Below the pieces are notes generated by a model that made no database searches, was not told the DNA's origin, and saw only the letters and a list, made by a program, of their open reading frames with translations. From Ichthyophis bannanicus (taxonomy: Eukaryota; Chordata; Amphibia; Gymnophiona; Ichthyophiidae): a stretch of DNA of 64,000 nucleotides. The stretch spans positions 60,052,955-60,116,954 of the forward strand of contig CM066032.1 in the NCBI GenBank assembly GCA_033557465.1, given 5' to 3'. The translations under genes were made by a program, and so were the position numbers. Of the stretch, positions 18,286 through 27,756 are shown piece after piece (position 1 is the stretch's first letter; every line of letters begins with the position of its first letter).

Positions 18286-21062
18286 TCTAATAAACTCTCT
18301 TTTACACGTGATCTTTTCCTCTCCATTGCTTTTCCTCTTCTTGCTTTAACTGAGACCTGGCTCCTCCCTGATGATACTGCCTCTGTTGCTGCCCTCTGCT
18401 TTGGTGGTCTCCAGTTCTTCCATACTCCTCGTCCTGCAGGACGTGGTGGTAGGGTTGGCCTTCTTCTCTCCCCCTCCTGTCATTTCCAACCTCTTCCTCT
18501 GCCTCAGTCTCATTCCTTCCTCTCTTTTGAGATCCACTCTATTCGCCTCTTTGCCCCACTTCCTCTCCAGATTGCTGTTGTCTATCGTCCTCCTGACAAG
18601 ACTTTTTCTTCTTTTCTCTCTGACTTTGACTCTTGGCTTTTCCTCTTTCTTATCCCTACCTCCCCTACTCTTATTCTTGGTGATTTTAACATCCATGTTG
18701 ATAACCCTTCTGATCCTCTTACTCTGAAGCTCCTCTCTCTTACCTCCTCATTTGGCCTTCAACTTTGTTCCTCTGCCCCCACTTACCTTCATGGCCATTG
18801 TCTGGATCTGGTTTTCTTTTCTTGCTCCTCTCCCTCTAACTTCAGTAATACTGTTCTTCCTTTATCTGATCATCACCTTCTTTCCTTTAACCTTCACCTC
18901 CCTCCCCCCCTGCCTCGTCCTGTCTCCTCCACTCTTTTTAGGAACCTTCTTGCCATTGATCCCCTGGTTCTCTCCTCTACTATTTCTCATTCTCTCTCCT
19001 CTGTTTTGTCCTCCAAGTCTGTTGATATGGCAGTGATGTCCTATAATGCTGCGTTCGTCTCAGCTCCTGATGTTTTCGCTCCTCTCATCCCTCGTCCTGT
19101 AAGGCGTTCCTTACCTCAGCCCTGGCTCTCTCCCACTATTCGTTATCTTCGCTCCTGTGCCCGTTCTACTGAGCTTACCTGGCTCAAATCTCGCTCCCCT
19201 GAAGATTTCCTTCATTTCAAATTCATGCTGTGCTCTTTCAAATCTGCTTTAGCTCTTGCCAAACAAGATTACTTTGTTCGCCTGACTAATTCTCATGCCT
19301 CTGATCCTCGCCGTCTCTTCATTGCTCTCAATTCTCTCCTCAAAGTGCCTCCGCCTCTGATCCCTCCTTCCCTTTCTGCCCAGGCTCTGGCTGATTACTT
19401 CCATGATAAAATCCAAAAGATCACTCTCCAGTTTCCCTCTAAATCCCCGATTTCCCTTTCCTGCTTTCATTCTCTCCCCCCCTTCTCATCCTAACCTCTC
19501 TTCCTTCCCCACGATTTCTATTGATGAAACTTCTCTTCTTCTCTCCTCCTCCAAGCTCACCACTTGCTCCTCTGATCCTATCTCCTCCCATCTCCTCTCC
19601 TCTATTTCCTCTACTGTTGTCCCCTCCATTTCTCATATTCTCAACCTTTCGCTCTCCATGGCTACTGTCCCAGCTGACTTTAAACATGCTGTGGTCACGC
19701 CTCTCCTTAAGAAACCCTCACTTGATTCCTCTTGTCCTTCTAATTATTGCCCGTCTCCTTCCTCTCATTTCTAAACTGCTCGAACGTGCGTTTTACCACC
19801 GTTGTCTTGACTTCCTCTCTTTCCATGCTCTTCTCGATCCCTTACAATCCGGTTTTCGTCCTTTGCACTCTACTGAAACTGCTCTTGTCAAAGTCTCCAG
19901 TGACTTGTTCCTGGCTAAATCTAAAGGCCTTTACTCTGTCCTTATCCTCCTTGACCTTTCTGCTGCTTTTGACACTGTTGACTATGATGTTCTCCTTGAC
20001 ACTTTGTCCTCACTTGGCTTTAGGGACTCTGCTCTCTCCTGATTCTCCTCATATCTCTCCCATCGCTCCTTTTTGTGCATGTTCTGGTGGCTCCTCCTCC
20101 TCTGTTACCCCACTCTCGGTTTGTGTCCCCCAAGATTCTGTCTTGGGTCCCCTTCTTTTTTCTCTCTATACCCAATCCCTTGGTGCGCTTATTTCCTCTC
20201 ATGGTTTTCAGTACCATATCTATGCTGATGACTCCCAAATCTATCTTTCTACTCCTGATCTTTCTTCTGCTTTCCAGTCCCGGATCTCTTGCTGTCTCTC
20301 AGCCATTGCTGCCTGGATGTTCCATCATCGCCTGAAATTGAACATGGCCAAGACTGAACTTCTCGTTTTTTCTCCTAAAATTTCCCTTTCTCCTTCTTCT
20401 TTTTCAGTCTCTGTTGATGGCTCTGTTCTCCAACCTGTTTCATCTGCTCGCAATTTGGGTGTTATTTTTGACTCTTCGCTCTCTTTCTCCTCTCATATCC
20501 AACTCATCACTAAGACCTGTCGCTTCTTTCTCTTCAACATTGGCAAAATCCACCCCTTTCTCTCTGAGCTCACTACTAAAACCCTCATACATTCCCTAAT
20601 CACCTCCCGCCTTGATTATTGTAACCTCCTTCTTGCTGGTCTCCCTCAGTCTCATCTCTTCCCTCTTCAGTCTATTCAGCACTCCGTTGCCCATTTGATT
20701 TTCCGTCAGCCTCGTTTTGCCCACATCACTCCTCTCCTCAGATCTCTTCACTGGCTCCCTATCCGTTTCCATATTCACTTTAAGCTTCTCCTGCTGACCT
20801 ATAAGTGCATTCACTCTGTGGCTCCTCAGTACCTTTCTCTCTCATTTCTCCCTATTTCCCCCCTTGTGTACTCCATTCTTCTTCCCAGTTACTTCTTGCT
20901 ATGCCCTTCTCCTCTGTTGCCAACTCCAGATTCCGCTCTTTTCACCTTGCTGCTCCCTACGCTTGGAATAAACTTCCTTTGTCTATGCGTCAGGCATCTT
21001 CTTTGCCCCTCTTCAAACTCAAGTTAAAAGCTCAACTTTTCGCCTCTGCCTTTGGCTCTTGA
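18286..21062 (+). pseudogene. L2-IV endonuclease-RT ORF, frameshifted
   Basis: Endonuclease: ALTETWLLPDDT, VVYRPPDK, LILGDFNIHVDNP, GHCLDLVF and LSDHHLLSF across 18,340-18,900. Linker: 19,006-19,494. RT fingers to palm: 19,521-20,042 with [15 protein letters not shown] and [17 protein letters not shown], ending at a TGA (about 20,041). RT catalytic part and thumb: 19,747-21,027 frame with [47 protein letters not shown], and the [16 protein letters not shown] and [16 protein letters not shown] signatures. The C-terminal WNKLPLSMR lies in a third frame ending at 21,062. At least three frame changes, so non-functional. Confidence 0.88.
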
Positions 21063-21306
21063 TTTTGCTGTTCTCCTTCCTTCCCCTCTTTTATTTCACC
21101 TTTCTTTCTTCCTCTTACACTTGTTCTTACCTCTTTCCTTTGTCCTGTCTCTCCTGCTCTTGTCTCTCTGCCCTTGTTCTTATCTTTTTTCTACTCCTTT
21201 TCTTGCTTTGTCTTTTTAGATTGTAAGCTCTTTTGAGCAGGGACTGTCTTTTTGTGTTTTCATTGTACAGCACTGCATGTGCCTGGTAGCACTTTGTAAA
21301 TGCTTA

Positions 21307-21333
21307 GTAGTAGTAGTAGTAGTAGTAGTAGTA
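21307..21333 (+). repeat. (TAG)n microsatellite tail of L2-IV
   Basis: Uninterrupted TAG/AGT repeats directly after the L2-IV 3' UTR. L2-type LINEs commonly end in short 3' microsatellites. Shorter TAG tracts end the L2-VII tail near 37,150. Confidence 0.9.
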
Positions 21334-21335
21334 CT

Positions 21336-21780
21336 AGATAGTGGTGGGGGGCAGCTGAGCATTTCCAGGCCTACTGCCTGTCTGCCAGTGCCCTAAGTGA
21401 TGCATACAGATCTGCATTGACTGCCCTGTAAGGTGCCTGTTCCCCAGCAGTACTGGGCTTGATGGTCCCCTCTACTGCCACCATTGCAGCGATGTAGAAT
21501 GTGGATCTGTTGGTGGGAGATCCTGTCCCCCACCCTGATCCACAGAGGGTGGGTTGGGTGGTGCTACATAATCTGCATGTGTGTCCAAGCACCACCCTTC
21601 TCTTACAACAAGTGACCATGGCAATCACACAGGATATGCACTATTCTGGGTGCATCATAGTCCACAAAGGCTAAACGTGACTGGGAAATACAGATAGACA
21701 CAGGTGTATCTGCAAGGACTACTTATCACACACTGGCACTGATGAGGACCTGCAGCACAGCCTACCTCAGCCAAGCCAGG
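21336..21780. other. Unassigned stretch
   Basis: About 445 nt with no recognised coding sequence. The 85-codon minus-strand frame at 21,371-21,628 has no motif I know. It could be part of the same unknown element as 17,101-17,800, separated from it by L2-IV, but I have no alignment to prove this. Confidence 0.3.
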
Positions 21781-22125
21781 TGCTGCGGACCTCCTGCAAT
21801 TCCGTAGGGACCTAAAAACTTACCTGTTTATATAATATTTTGATCACTCGGACAACCTCACAAATTCCCAAGAAACCTAACGAGCTAACAAAGAAGCCCA
21901 TCAGCTACCTCAACAGACTAAACATGTAGTGTCACTGAAAACCGTCTTTGCAATGATATTGTACATAGTTCTCTGAATATAACCATTTTAAGAAGGCTAG
22001 AAAAACGATGGAGAAAGTCACGTACCAGCAGTGACCAAGCAGCTTACATCCAACACCTGTCTGAGCATCGTAAAACCATCTCAGATAAAATCAGACAACA
22101 CCACACAGATACCCTGAAACGGTCA

Positions 22126-23958
22126 TTGAATAAACCTCACGACTTGTTTAACTTAGTTAAAACGCTTGCCAAAGAGCCAACCCCTGAGCACCACAGCAGG
22201 ATCCATCCACAGGACTATGCAATTTACATGCAATCTAAAATGTGCAAGACTAACAAAATATTAATACCGGACTCTCCTGATGAACAAGACTACCCAGTAT
22301 CACTGGCATCATTCTCTACCCCCTCGAAGAAAACTATTGAAGATACTATTCTAGCTCTGAACACAACCACTGCTCACACAGACCCTTGCCCTGCGCACTG
22401 GATAAAGGACCTGCGATGTGACATATCCTCAACTATAGCTAAAATCTTAAACTATTCCTTCACCACTGGCTCCTTCCCCGCTACGCTCAAGCAGACCTCT
22501 GTAAGACCGCTGTTAAAGAACACCAAACTTGATCCTCAAAAAGTAGAATCTTATAGGCCCATATCTAGCATACCTATGCTAGCAAAAATCATTGAGAAAA
22601 TAGTGCACAGGCAATTACAGGATCACATAGACACCTCAGCCCCTCTGGATCCAGCTCAACATGGTTTCAGAGAGTCCCATGGAGTAGAAACACTACTCAC
22701 AACACTCCTCAACAACATAATCTCAGGTGTGGATAACATACGCCAGGGTTTCGCTCTCGTCTTCCTAGACATAGCAGCGGCTTTTGACTCGGTATGCCAC
22801 GAAATTCTCATCTGCCGGCTAAGGGAAAAAGGCATCAGTGGAACAGCACTCGAATGGTGTAAATCTTACCTGTCCGATAGATGGCAGCATGTCCGAGTCG
22901 ATGGGGACACATCTGAACCTTTCCAACAAAGTCAAGGTGTACCTCAAGGATCCTCCTTATCTGCATTGATGTTTAATATATACATCCAACCCATCTGCGA
23001 CATCATCAGATCCTTTAATGTCAGTTACATGATATATGCAGACGATGTACTACTATATATGCCAATATCATTGGATTGCCTAGACCTCACCCCGCTGACT
23101 AACTGCTTTGACACCATATCAGAGTGGCTCTTATCACAAAACCTGAGAATACAACACAAAAAGACGGAAGTACTGTTCATCTCGAGGAACACCAGTTTCA
23201 CCCCTCCGAGTTGTATTAACGTAAAGGATGCCCAACTCCAAGTAAAACCGGCAATACGCTACCTTGGAGTAACGCTGGACCAAAACCTTGACATGAAGAA
23301 CCACATAGCCAATACAGTCAAGGCAATCTACTTTAAAATCAGATCCCTCAGACACCTACGCATGCTACTCGAACCGGATGACTTCCGAACCATTTATCAA
23401 GCCCTTATACTCCCCCATTTTGATTTCTCAAACTCCATACTACAAGGACTCCCCCGGTCTACCCTGAGCCCCCTGCAACTAGCCATGAATAGTGCAGCAA
23501 GGGTACTCCTCGGGGCATCCAGGAGAGATCACGTAACACCCCTTCTAAAACAGCTACACTGGCTCCCCATGCAAGCAAGGATCAGCTTCAAGACCTTACT
23601 GCTAACATTCAAAGCGGCTAAGGGACTCACCTCTTCCTCTCTCTCCAACCTCATACAACCACTCGCACCAAACAGGCCACGAAGAACAGCAGAATTAAAC
23701 ACACTAGTTATCCCAAATGATACCACAAGATGCACTAGATCAACAACCAACAGAGCCTTCCAATTCTGTGCCCCAACTCTATGGAACACCTTACCAGCAC
23801 AAATCAGAGCAACACCTAATCTGAGTCAGTTCAGAAAGGCACTGAAACATTTCCTCTTCCTTAAATATCTCATTGACAGCTCCGAACATAACCCCCAGGC
23901 AAATAGCAGAAGTGGTCAAACAGATAGAACCTCGCAACAGGCCAACTTCACAATGTAA
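22126..23958 (+). CDS. L2-V reverse transcriptase, intact 610-aa ORF (endonuclease missing)
   Basis: The frame is open back to the truncation point, so the ATG at 22,126 is an internal methionine, not the natural start. RT fingers: SYRPISSIPMLAKIIEK and PAQHGFRESHGVETLL (about 146-190). Palm: FLDIAAAFDSVCHE (about 212-225), GVPQGSSLSALMFNIYI (about 272-288) and catalytic YADDVLLY from residue 304. Thumb and C-terminus: IRYLGVTLDQNLDM, LQGLPRSTLSPLQLAMN, LHWLPMQARI, LWNTLPAQIRATP, FRKALKHFLF. The RT core could be folded and catalytic as a polypeptide, but without the endonuclease and promoter the copy is not autonomous. The intact frame indicates a recent insertion. Confidence 0.9.
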   Translation: MNKPHDLFNLVKTLAKEPTPEHHSRIHPQDYAIYMQSKMCKTNKILIPDSPDEQDYPVSLASFSTPSKKTIEDTILALNTTTAHTDPCPAHWIKDLRCDISSTIAKILNYSFTTGSFPATLKQTSVRPLLKNTKLDPQKVESYRPISSIPMLAKIIEKIVHRQLQDHIDTSAPLDPAQHGFRESHGVETLLTTLLNNIISGVDNIRQGFALVFLDIAAAFDSVCHEILICRLREKGISGTALEWCKSYLSDRWQHVRVDGDTSEPFQQSQGVPQGSSLSALMFNIYIQPICDIIRSFNVSYMIYADDVLLYMPISLDCLDLTPLTNCFDTISEWLLSQNLRIQHKKTEVLFISRNTSFTPPSCINVKDAQLQVKPAIRYLGVTLDQNLDMKNHIANTVKAIYFKIRSLRHLRMLLEPDDFRTIYQALILPHFDFSNSILQGLPRSTLSPLQLAMNSAARVLLGASRRDHVTPLLKQLHWLPMQARISFKTLLLTFKAAKGLTSSSLSNLIQPLAPNRPRRTAELNTLVIPNDTTRCTRSTTNRAFQFCAPTLWNTLPAQIRATPNLSQFRKALKHFLFLKYLIDSSEHNPQANSRSGQTDRTSQQANFTM

Positions 23959-24132
23959 ATAGTAAGTTGTTCCATGTACTATTGTACCACCATTGTATAT
24001 AGTTAACCAGAATATCCTTTATCAGATAACCCTCATTGTATTTAGTTTCCCCTATTTCGCCAAGTTATACTTCCTGTTAAATGTAATGACCAGACATATG
24101 TAAATTGTCGGATGTTTTTTTGTTCAATGTAA

Positions 24133-24158
24133 ACCGCGCTGATGCCTAATAGTGCGGT
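24133..24158 (+). other. 3'-terminal hairpin of L2-V
   Basis: ACCGCGCT (24,133-24,140) pairs with AGTGCGGT (24,151-24,158) with one G-U wobble. The 10-nt loop is GATGCCTAAT. Followed by ATATAAG and the tail. Confidence 0.85.
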
Positions 24159-24256
24159 ATATAAGAATTGTTAATAAATAAATAAAAATAAATAAACATG
24201 TTAAATGTATATAATTCCAATGTTCAATGTAAAAGTTGTGGTTATGTTAGATGTAA

Positions 24257-24284
24257 ACCGCCTCTGATCATAGGAAGAGGCGGT
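24257..24284 (+). other. 3'-terminal hairpin of the L2 fragment at 24,196-24,330
   Basis: ACCGCCTCT (24,257-24,265) pairs perfectly with AGAGGCGGT (24,276-24,284). The 10-nt loop is GATCATAGGA. Followed by ATATAAAA. The stem arms differ from those of L2-I, II and V at paired positions. Confidence 0.85.
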
Positions 24285-24334
24285 ATATAAAACTCTGTTA
24301 AATATTTAAATAAATAAAAAATAAAATGACTTAA

Positions 24335-25080
24335 TTCCCAGTATCAAGTTGGCAAGAGTCCCGGGTTTCAGTCAACACAACTCCATGGTGGTGGAGTTGG
24401 CCAAGTGTCAGATTAAAAGACGCACTCCTAGGTTCTTCTCGGTAGGGAGGCCCAGACTATGGATGGGTGTGGCAGAAAGTGCTACCAGGACTTGATACTC
24501 ACGGCCCAAATCCAGGCTTACCAGCTGTACATGGGCATGTACGTGAGGGACCTGGCAAAGTAACTAACTGGGTTCTCAGCTGGGCTGGCAGGTGAATCCC
24601 TCGAGTGCTTCTGGACTCTCGTTTCGTCAGTCAAGGAATGCTCCAAGTTCCAAACTCGTGCAGCCTTTGATGGCTTTGAGTGCATGACTCGTGTGGCTGA
24701 GGTGGGCATTAGCACCCGCCACCTGGCTTGGCTACAGTACTTTGACTTGGAGCAATGGGTACGAACAAACTGGCCAACATACCCTGCCAAAGAGAGAGCC
24801 TCTTTGGAAAACCTATGACCGACAAGGCGGTTGAGTTGGAGACGGAGTTCATGGCCAGGACTAGACTGTCCAGGAAGATGGCTGATCCTTCCTTCGGAAG
24901 ACTTCGGGGAAAAAGCCCTTCTACCCAAAGAGGAAAAAGGCTTACGGAAAATACCCCCAATTTCTGTCCTATAAGGCTCCTCAATAGTCAGCAGGCTAAG
25001 GGCCAAGGGTACAGCACCCATAAGCAGAAAGCCCCCAAGCCCCAAACAGCACCCCAGCTGCAGCCTGGTTAGGGCTTTCG
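24335..25080 (+). pseudogene. DIRS-X gag-like ORF, C-terminal part (broken)
   Basis: Reads as gag text (HNSMVVELAKCQIKRRTPRF, then RPRLWMGVAESATRT) with stops and frame changes, for example at 24,494 and 24,560. It continues the gag started at 13,870 and cut by L2-III. The long minus-strand open frames across this interval (24,518-25,180) are antisense shadows. Confidence 0.75.
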
Positions 25081-25190
25081 ACTCCCTGGGCATAGCCTGT
25101 CTTTCCCCAGAAGGCCAGGGCCCAAGACACAAGGGAGGATGTCTGGTCCACTTTGCCTGTCTATGGCTGGGCATCACCACTGACGCCTGG

Positions 25191-26520
25191 GTGTTGCAGG
25201 TAATACAGGAGGGTTACCTTCTGGACTTTGAACAGACGCCTCCTCCCTTCTTTCCAGGGGAACTTCCTATGATCTGCCTGCACAGAGAGCTCCAGCAGAA
25301 AGAACTAGAGTCCCTGTTCGAGGATCGGGCAGTGGAACCAGTTCCCTGGCACTTCTGGGACACAGGGTTCTACTCCCATTACTTCCTCATCCCAAAAAAG
25401 ACAACTGGTTTTGGCCCATCCTGGATCTGCGGGACTTAGACTGCTTTGTGGTCAAGGAGAAGTTCAAAATGTTATCACTTGGAGCATTGCTTCTCTACCT
25501 CCTCTGGGAGATTGAGATCCAAGGCGCATAGCCAAAGATGTCTAGACCCACATGCTGATCCATCCCCAGCACCGTCAGTACTTCCACTTCATCATCGGAG
25601 GTCACCACTATGTCCTGTCTTCGGGCCCCCAGGGTGTTCACCAAGTGCCTAGTAGTCGTCACTGCTCACCTCTGCTTACTGGGAGTCTTCATCTTCCCTT
25701 ATCTGGACGACTGACTCATAAAAGCGAGCTCGTCAGAGGAGGTATCTCACGCAGCTTCCCGCACCATAAGTGTGCTGCAACATCTCGAGTTCGTAATAAA
25801 CCTCCCGAAGTCGCATCTGTGCCTGACTGACTCAGTACCTGGAGTTCATAGGAGCCCTTCTGGACTCGACCCAGGCCAGGGCCTTCCTAATTCCTGGCTG
25901 GAGAGGTTCAGCCTACAGTCACAGGGTGCCTGGACTCAGGAGGAAAGTACCTTCCAGATCAACCTACTGGAACTCTGAGCTGTGACCAATGCTCTTCGGG
26001 TGTTCCAGGCCCACCTGGCAGGCCAGGTTGCACTAATCCAGACGGACAATCAAGTAGGGATGTTTTACATCAACAAACTCGGGAACAGGCTCCTACCTCC
26101 TCTGTTGGGAGGCGGTTCACCTGTGGAACTTCACCAGGGAGTATGGCATGATCCTCTGGGCAGTCTACCTGCTGGGCCAGGACAATCTGCTCGCAGATCG
26201 GCTCAGCAGGATTCTTCAGAACCATGAGTGGCACCTCAATCCAATGGTGACTCTATCTTCTGACATTGGGTCTCTTTGCCAGCCCCCAGAATGCGCAGCT
26301 GCTGGGCTTTTGCTCACGGAGGTCCGCCCCAGGCAGGGTAGCAGTGGATGCCTTCCTCCTGCCTTGGTCCGGGATCCTACTTTGTGTACCCGCCTACTCC
26401 ATTGGTACTCAAGATATTGCTCAAGATCCAGTCGGACCAGGCCTTGGTGATACTCATTGACCCCGATGGCCCAGGCAGCCGTGGTTTCCTCTACTCTTGC
26501 AGCCTTTCTAGGTAGCCCCC
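25191..26520 (+). pseudogene. DIRS-X RT, RNase H and methyltransferase-like region (broken)
   Basis: 25,191-25,439 has VIQEGYLLDFEQTPPP and SHYFLIPKKT, matching the RT start of DIRS-Y (VIREGYALEFQRP, SISFVVPKRG). 25,552-25,830 has YFHFIIGGHHYVLSSGPQGV, where DIRS-Y reads QFRALPFGLATAP, and LPLSGRLTHK-like text where YLDDWLI is expected. RNase H text (NALRVFQAHLAGQVALIQT then DNQVGMFYINK) is at 25,982-26,090. The methyltransferase-like part follows to about 26,520. At least four stops or frame changes. The order RT, RNase H, methyltransferase is that of DIRS1-type elements. Confidence 0.8.
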
Positions 26521-26559
26521 ATACCGCTGGGCCAAGACTCAAACTTGCTTTCTCAGGAG

Positions 26560-27660
26560 GACGGGACCCTTATTCACCCCAACCTCCAGTCTCTCGCCCT
26601 GATGGCAAGGATGCTGAACGGCTAGCCATTGCACATCTCCACCTCTCCTGGGAGATGGAGGACGTCTTACTGGTATCGTGCAGGGACTCAACACGGCATG
26701 CGTTTGCCTTCAAGTGGCATATATTCTCTGTCTGGTGTGCAGGCAAGAATCTCAACCCTTTCTCTTGCTTGGTGCAGGACATTATGCAATATCTCCTGCA
26801 CCTATCCTCATCTGGTCTTAAATCAAATTCTGTCAGGGTGTACCTCAGTACCATAGCGGTGCAACATCACTTCATCGACGGCCAGCCCATCTCAGTACAT
26901 CCCTTGATGGGCTGCTTCATGAGGGGACCTCTCCTCTTGTGCCCTCCCCCCCACCTGCCCCCACCGCTAGTGGCTGAGACCTGAACGTTGTCCTCGGGAA
27001 GCTGATGGCTCTCTGTTTTGAACCCCTGGCTACGTGCCATCTCAAATTCTTGTCATGGAAAGTTCCTGGTAGCGCTCACTTCATCCAGACATGTTAGCGA
27101 GCTGCAGGCATTGGTGGCCCACTCCCCCTACACCAGGTTCCACAAAAATAGAGTTGTTCTCTGGACCCACCTGAAATTCCTCCCTAAGGTGGTATCTACT
27201 TTTCACATGAACCAGGAGGTGGTCCTGCCCACCTTTTTTTTTCCAGGCCTCACGCATCCCATGCAGAGACCTCGCTTCATACCCTGGAATTCAAGCGGGC
27301 ATTGTCCTCTACCTTCAAAGGACACAGCCCCACCGCTTCTCATTGCAACTGTTCATCTCCTATGACATCAACAAACTAGGAGAAGCAGTCTCCAAGCGCA
27401 CCCTGTCCTCCTCGGTGCCAGATTGCATCTCCTTCACTTATGAGCAGGTGGACTCTCCCTGGAGTATCATGTCACCTGCATAATATGCGTACCATGGCGG
27501 CCTCAGTGACCCACCTGCACTCAGTCTCTCTGCTGGACATTTGCTGGGCCGCCATCTGGTCTTCGGTCCATACCTTTGCAGTGCATTACTGCTTGGAGGA
27601 CAGCTCATAGTGCGACAGCGCCTTCAGCCAGGCAGTGCTTTGTCACTACTTTGGAGAATA
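26560..27660 (+). pseudogene. DIRS-X tyrosine recombinase (broken)
   Basis: Open stretch 26,457-26,984 covers the N-terminal core-binding domain (STRHAFAFKWHIFSVWC, VQDIMQYLLHLSSSGLKSNS). Downstream in other frames are SSRHVSELQAL-like text (27,085-27,120; the catalytic Arg context reads SSRHVSELQAL, where DIRS-Y has STRRISELQAL), HNMRTMAASV (His-x-x-Arg, from 27,479) and TFAVHYCLE with the nucleophile Tyr (about 27,575). In the family this enzyme integrates a circular double-stranded cDNA without making target duplications. Frame breaks and stops make it inactive. Confidence 0.8.
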
Positions 27661-27756
27661 ATGCAACTCCTTCCCTCCAGCCCATTGTGTCCAGGCTACC
27701 GGTGAGGTGATTACACAGTCGGTGTTGGGGGCTGCGTCTCTGGACTTCAAACCTTT

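Larger units (their letters stand above)
18286..21335 (+). mobile_element. L2-IV: L2 LINE, endonuclease to 3' end, degraded
   Basis: Third L2 family, C/T-rich, with endonuclease, RT, C-terminus, a 3' UTR with the ATTGTAAGCTCTTTTGAGCA motif, and a (TAG)n tail at 21,307-21,333. Starts immediately after the orphan DIRS end. Same family as the tails at 34,655-35,515 and 36,552-37,158. RT sequence is the classic vertebrate L2 type. Confidence 0.88.
21985..24190 (+). mobile_element. L2-V: 5'-truncated L2-like LINE with intact RT
   Basis: Same family as L2-II. Starts at RRLEKRWRKS-like text, just after the endonuclease, and ends in a 3' UTR with a hairpin (24,133-24,158) and TTAATAAATAAATAAAAAT tail. 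Frame is open for its full coding length, unlike all other L2 copies here except L2-I. Confidence 0.9.
21781..24330 (+). mobile_element. L2 3'-end fragment interrupted by L2-V
   Basis: 21,781-21,984 carries an L2 C-terminus (FRRDLKTYLFI followed by a stop) and the start of a 3' UTR. 24,196-24,330 carries the remaining 3' UTR, a hairpin and an (AAAT)-rich tail. L2-V lies between. It may be the lost 3' end of L2-III, but both pieces contain an equivalent of the C-terminal motif, so a separate short copy is more likely. Confidence 0.55.

Noticed and set aside
24518..25180. Minus-strand 220-codon open frame
   Set aside because: Antisense shadow of DIRS-X gag; no motif.
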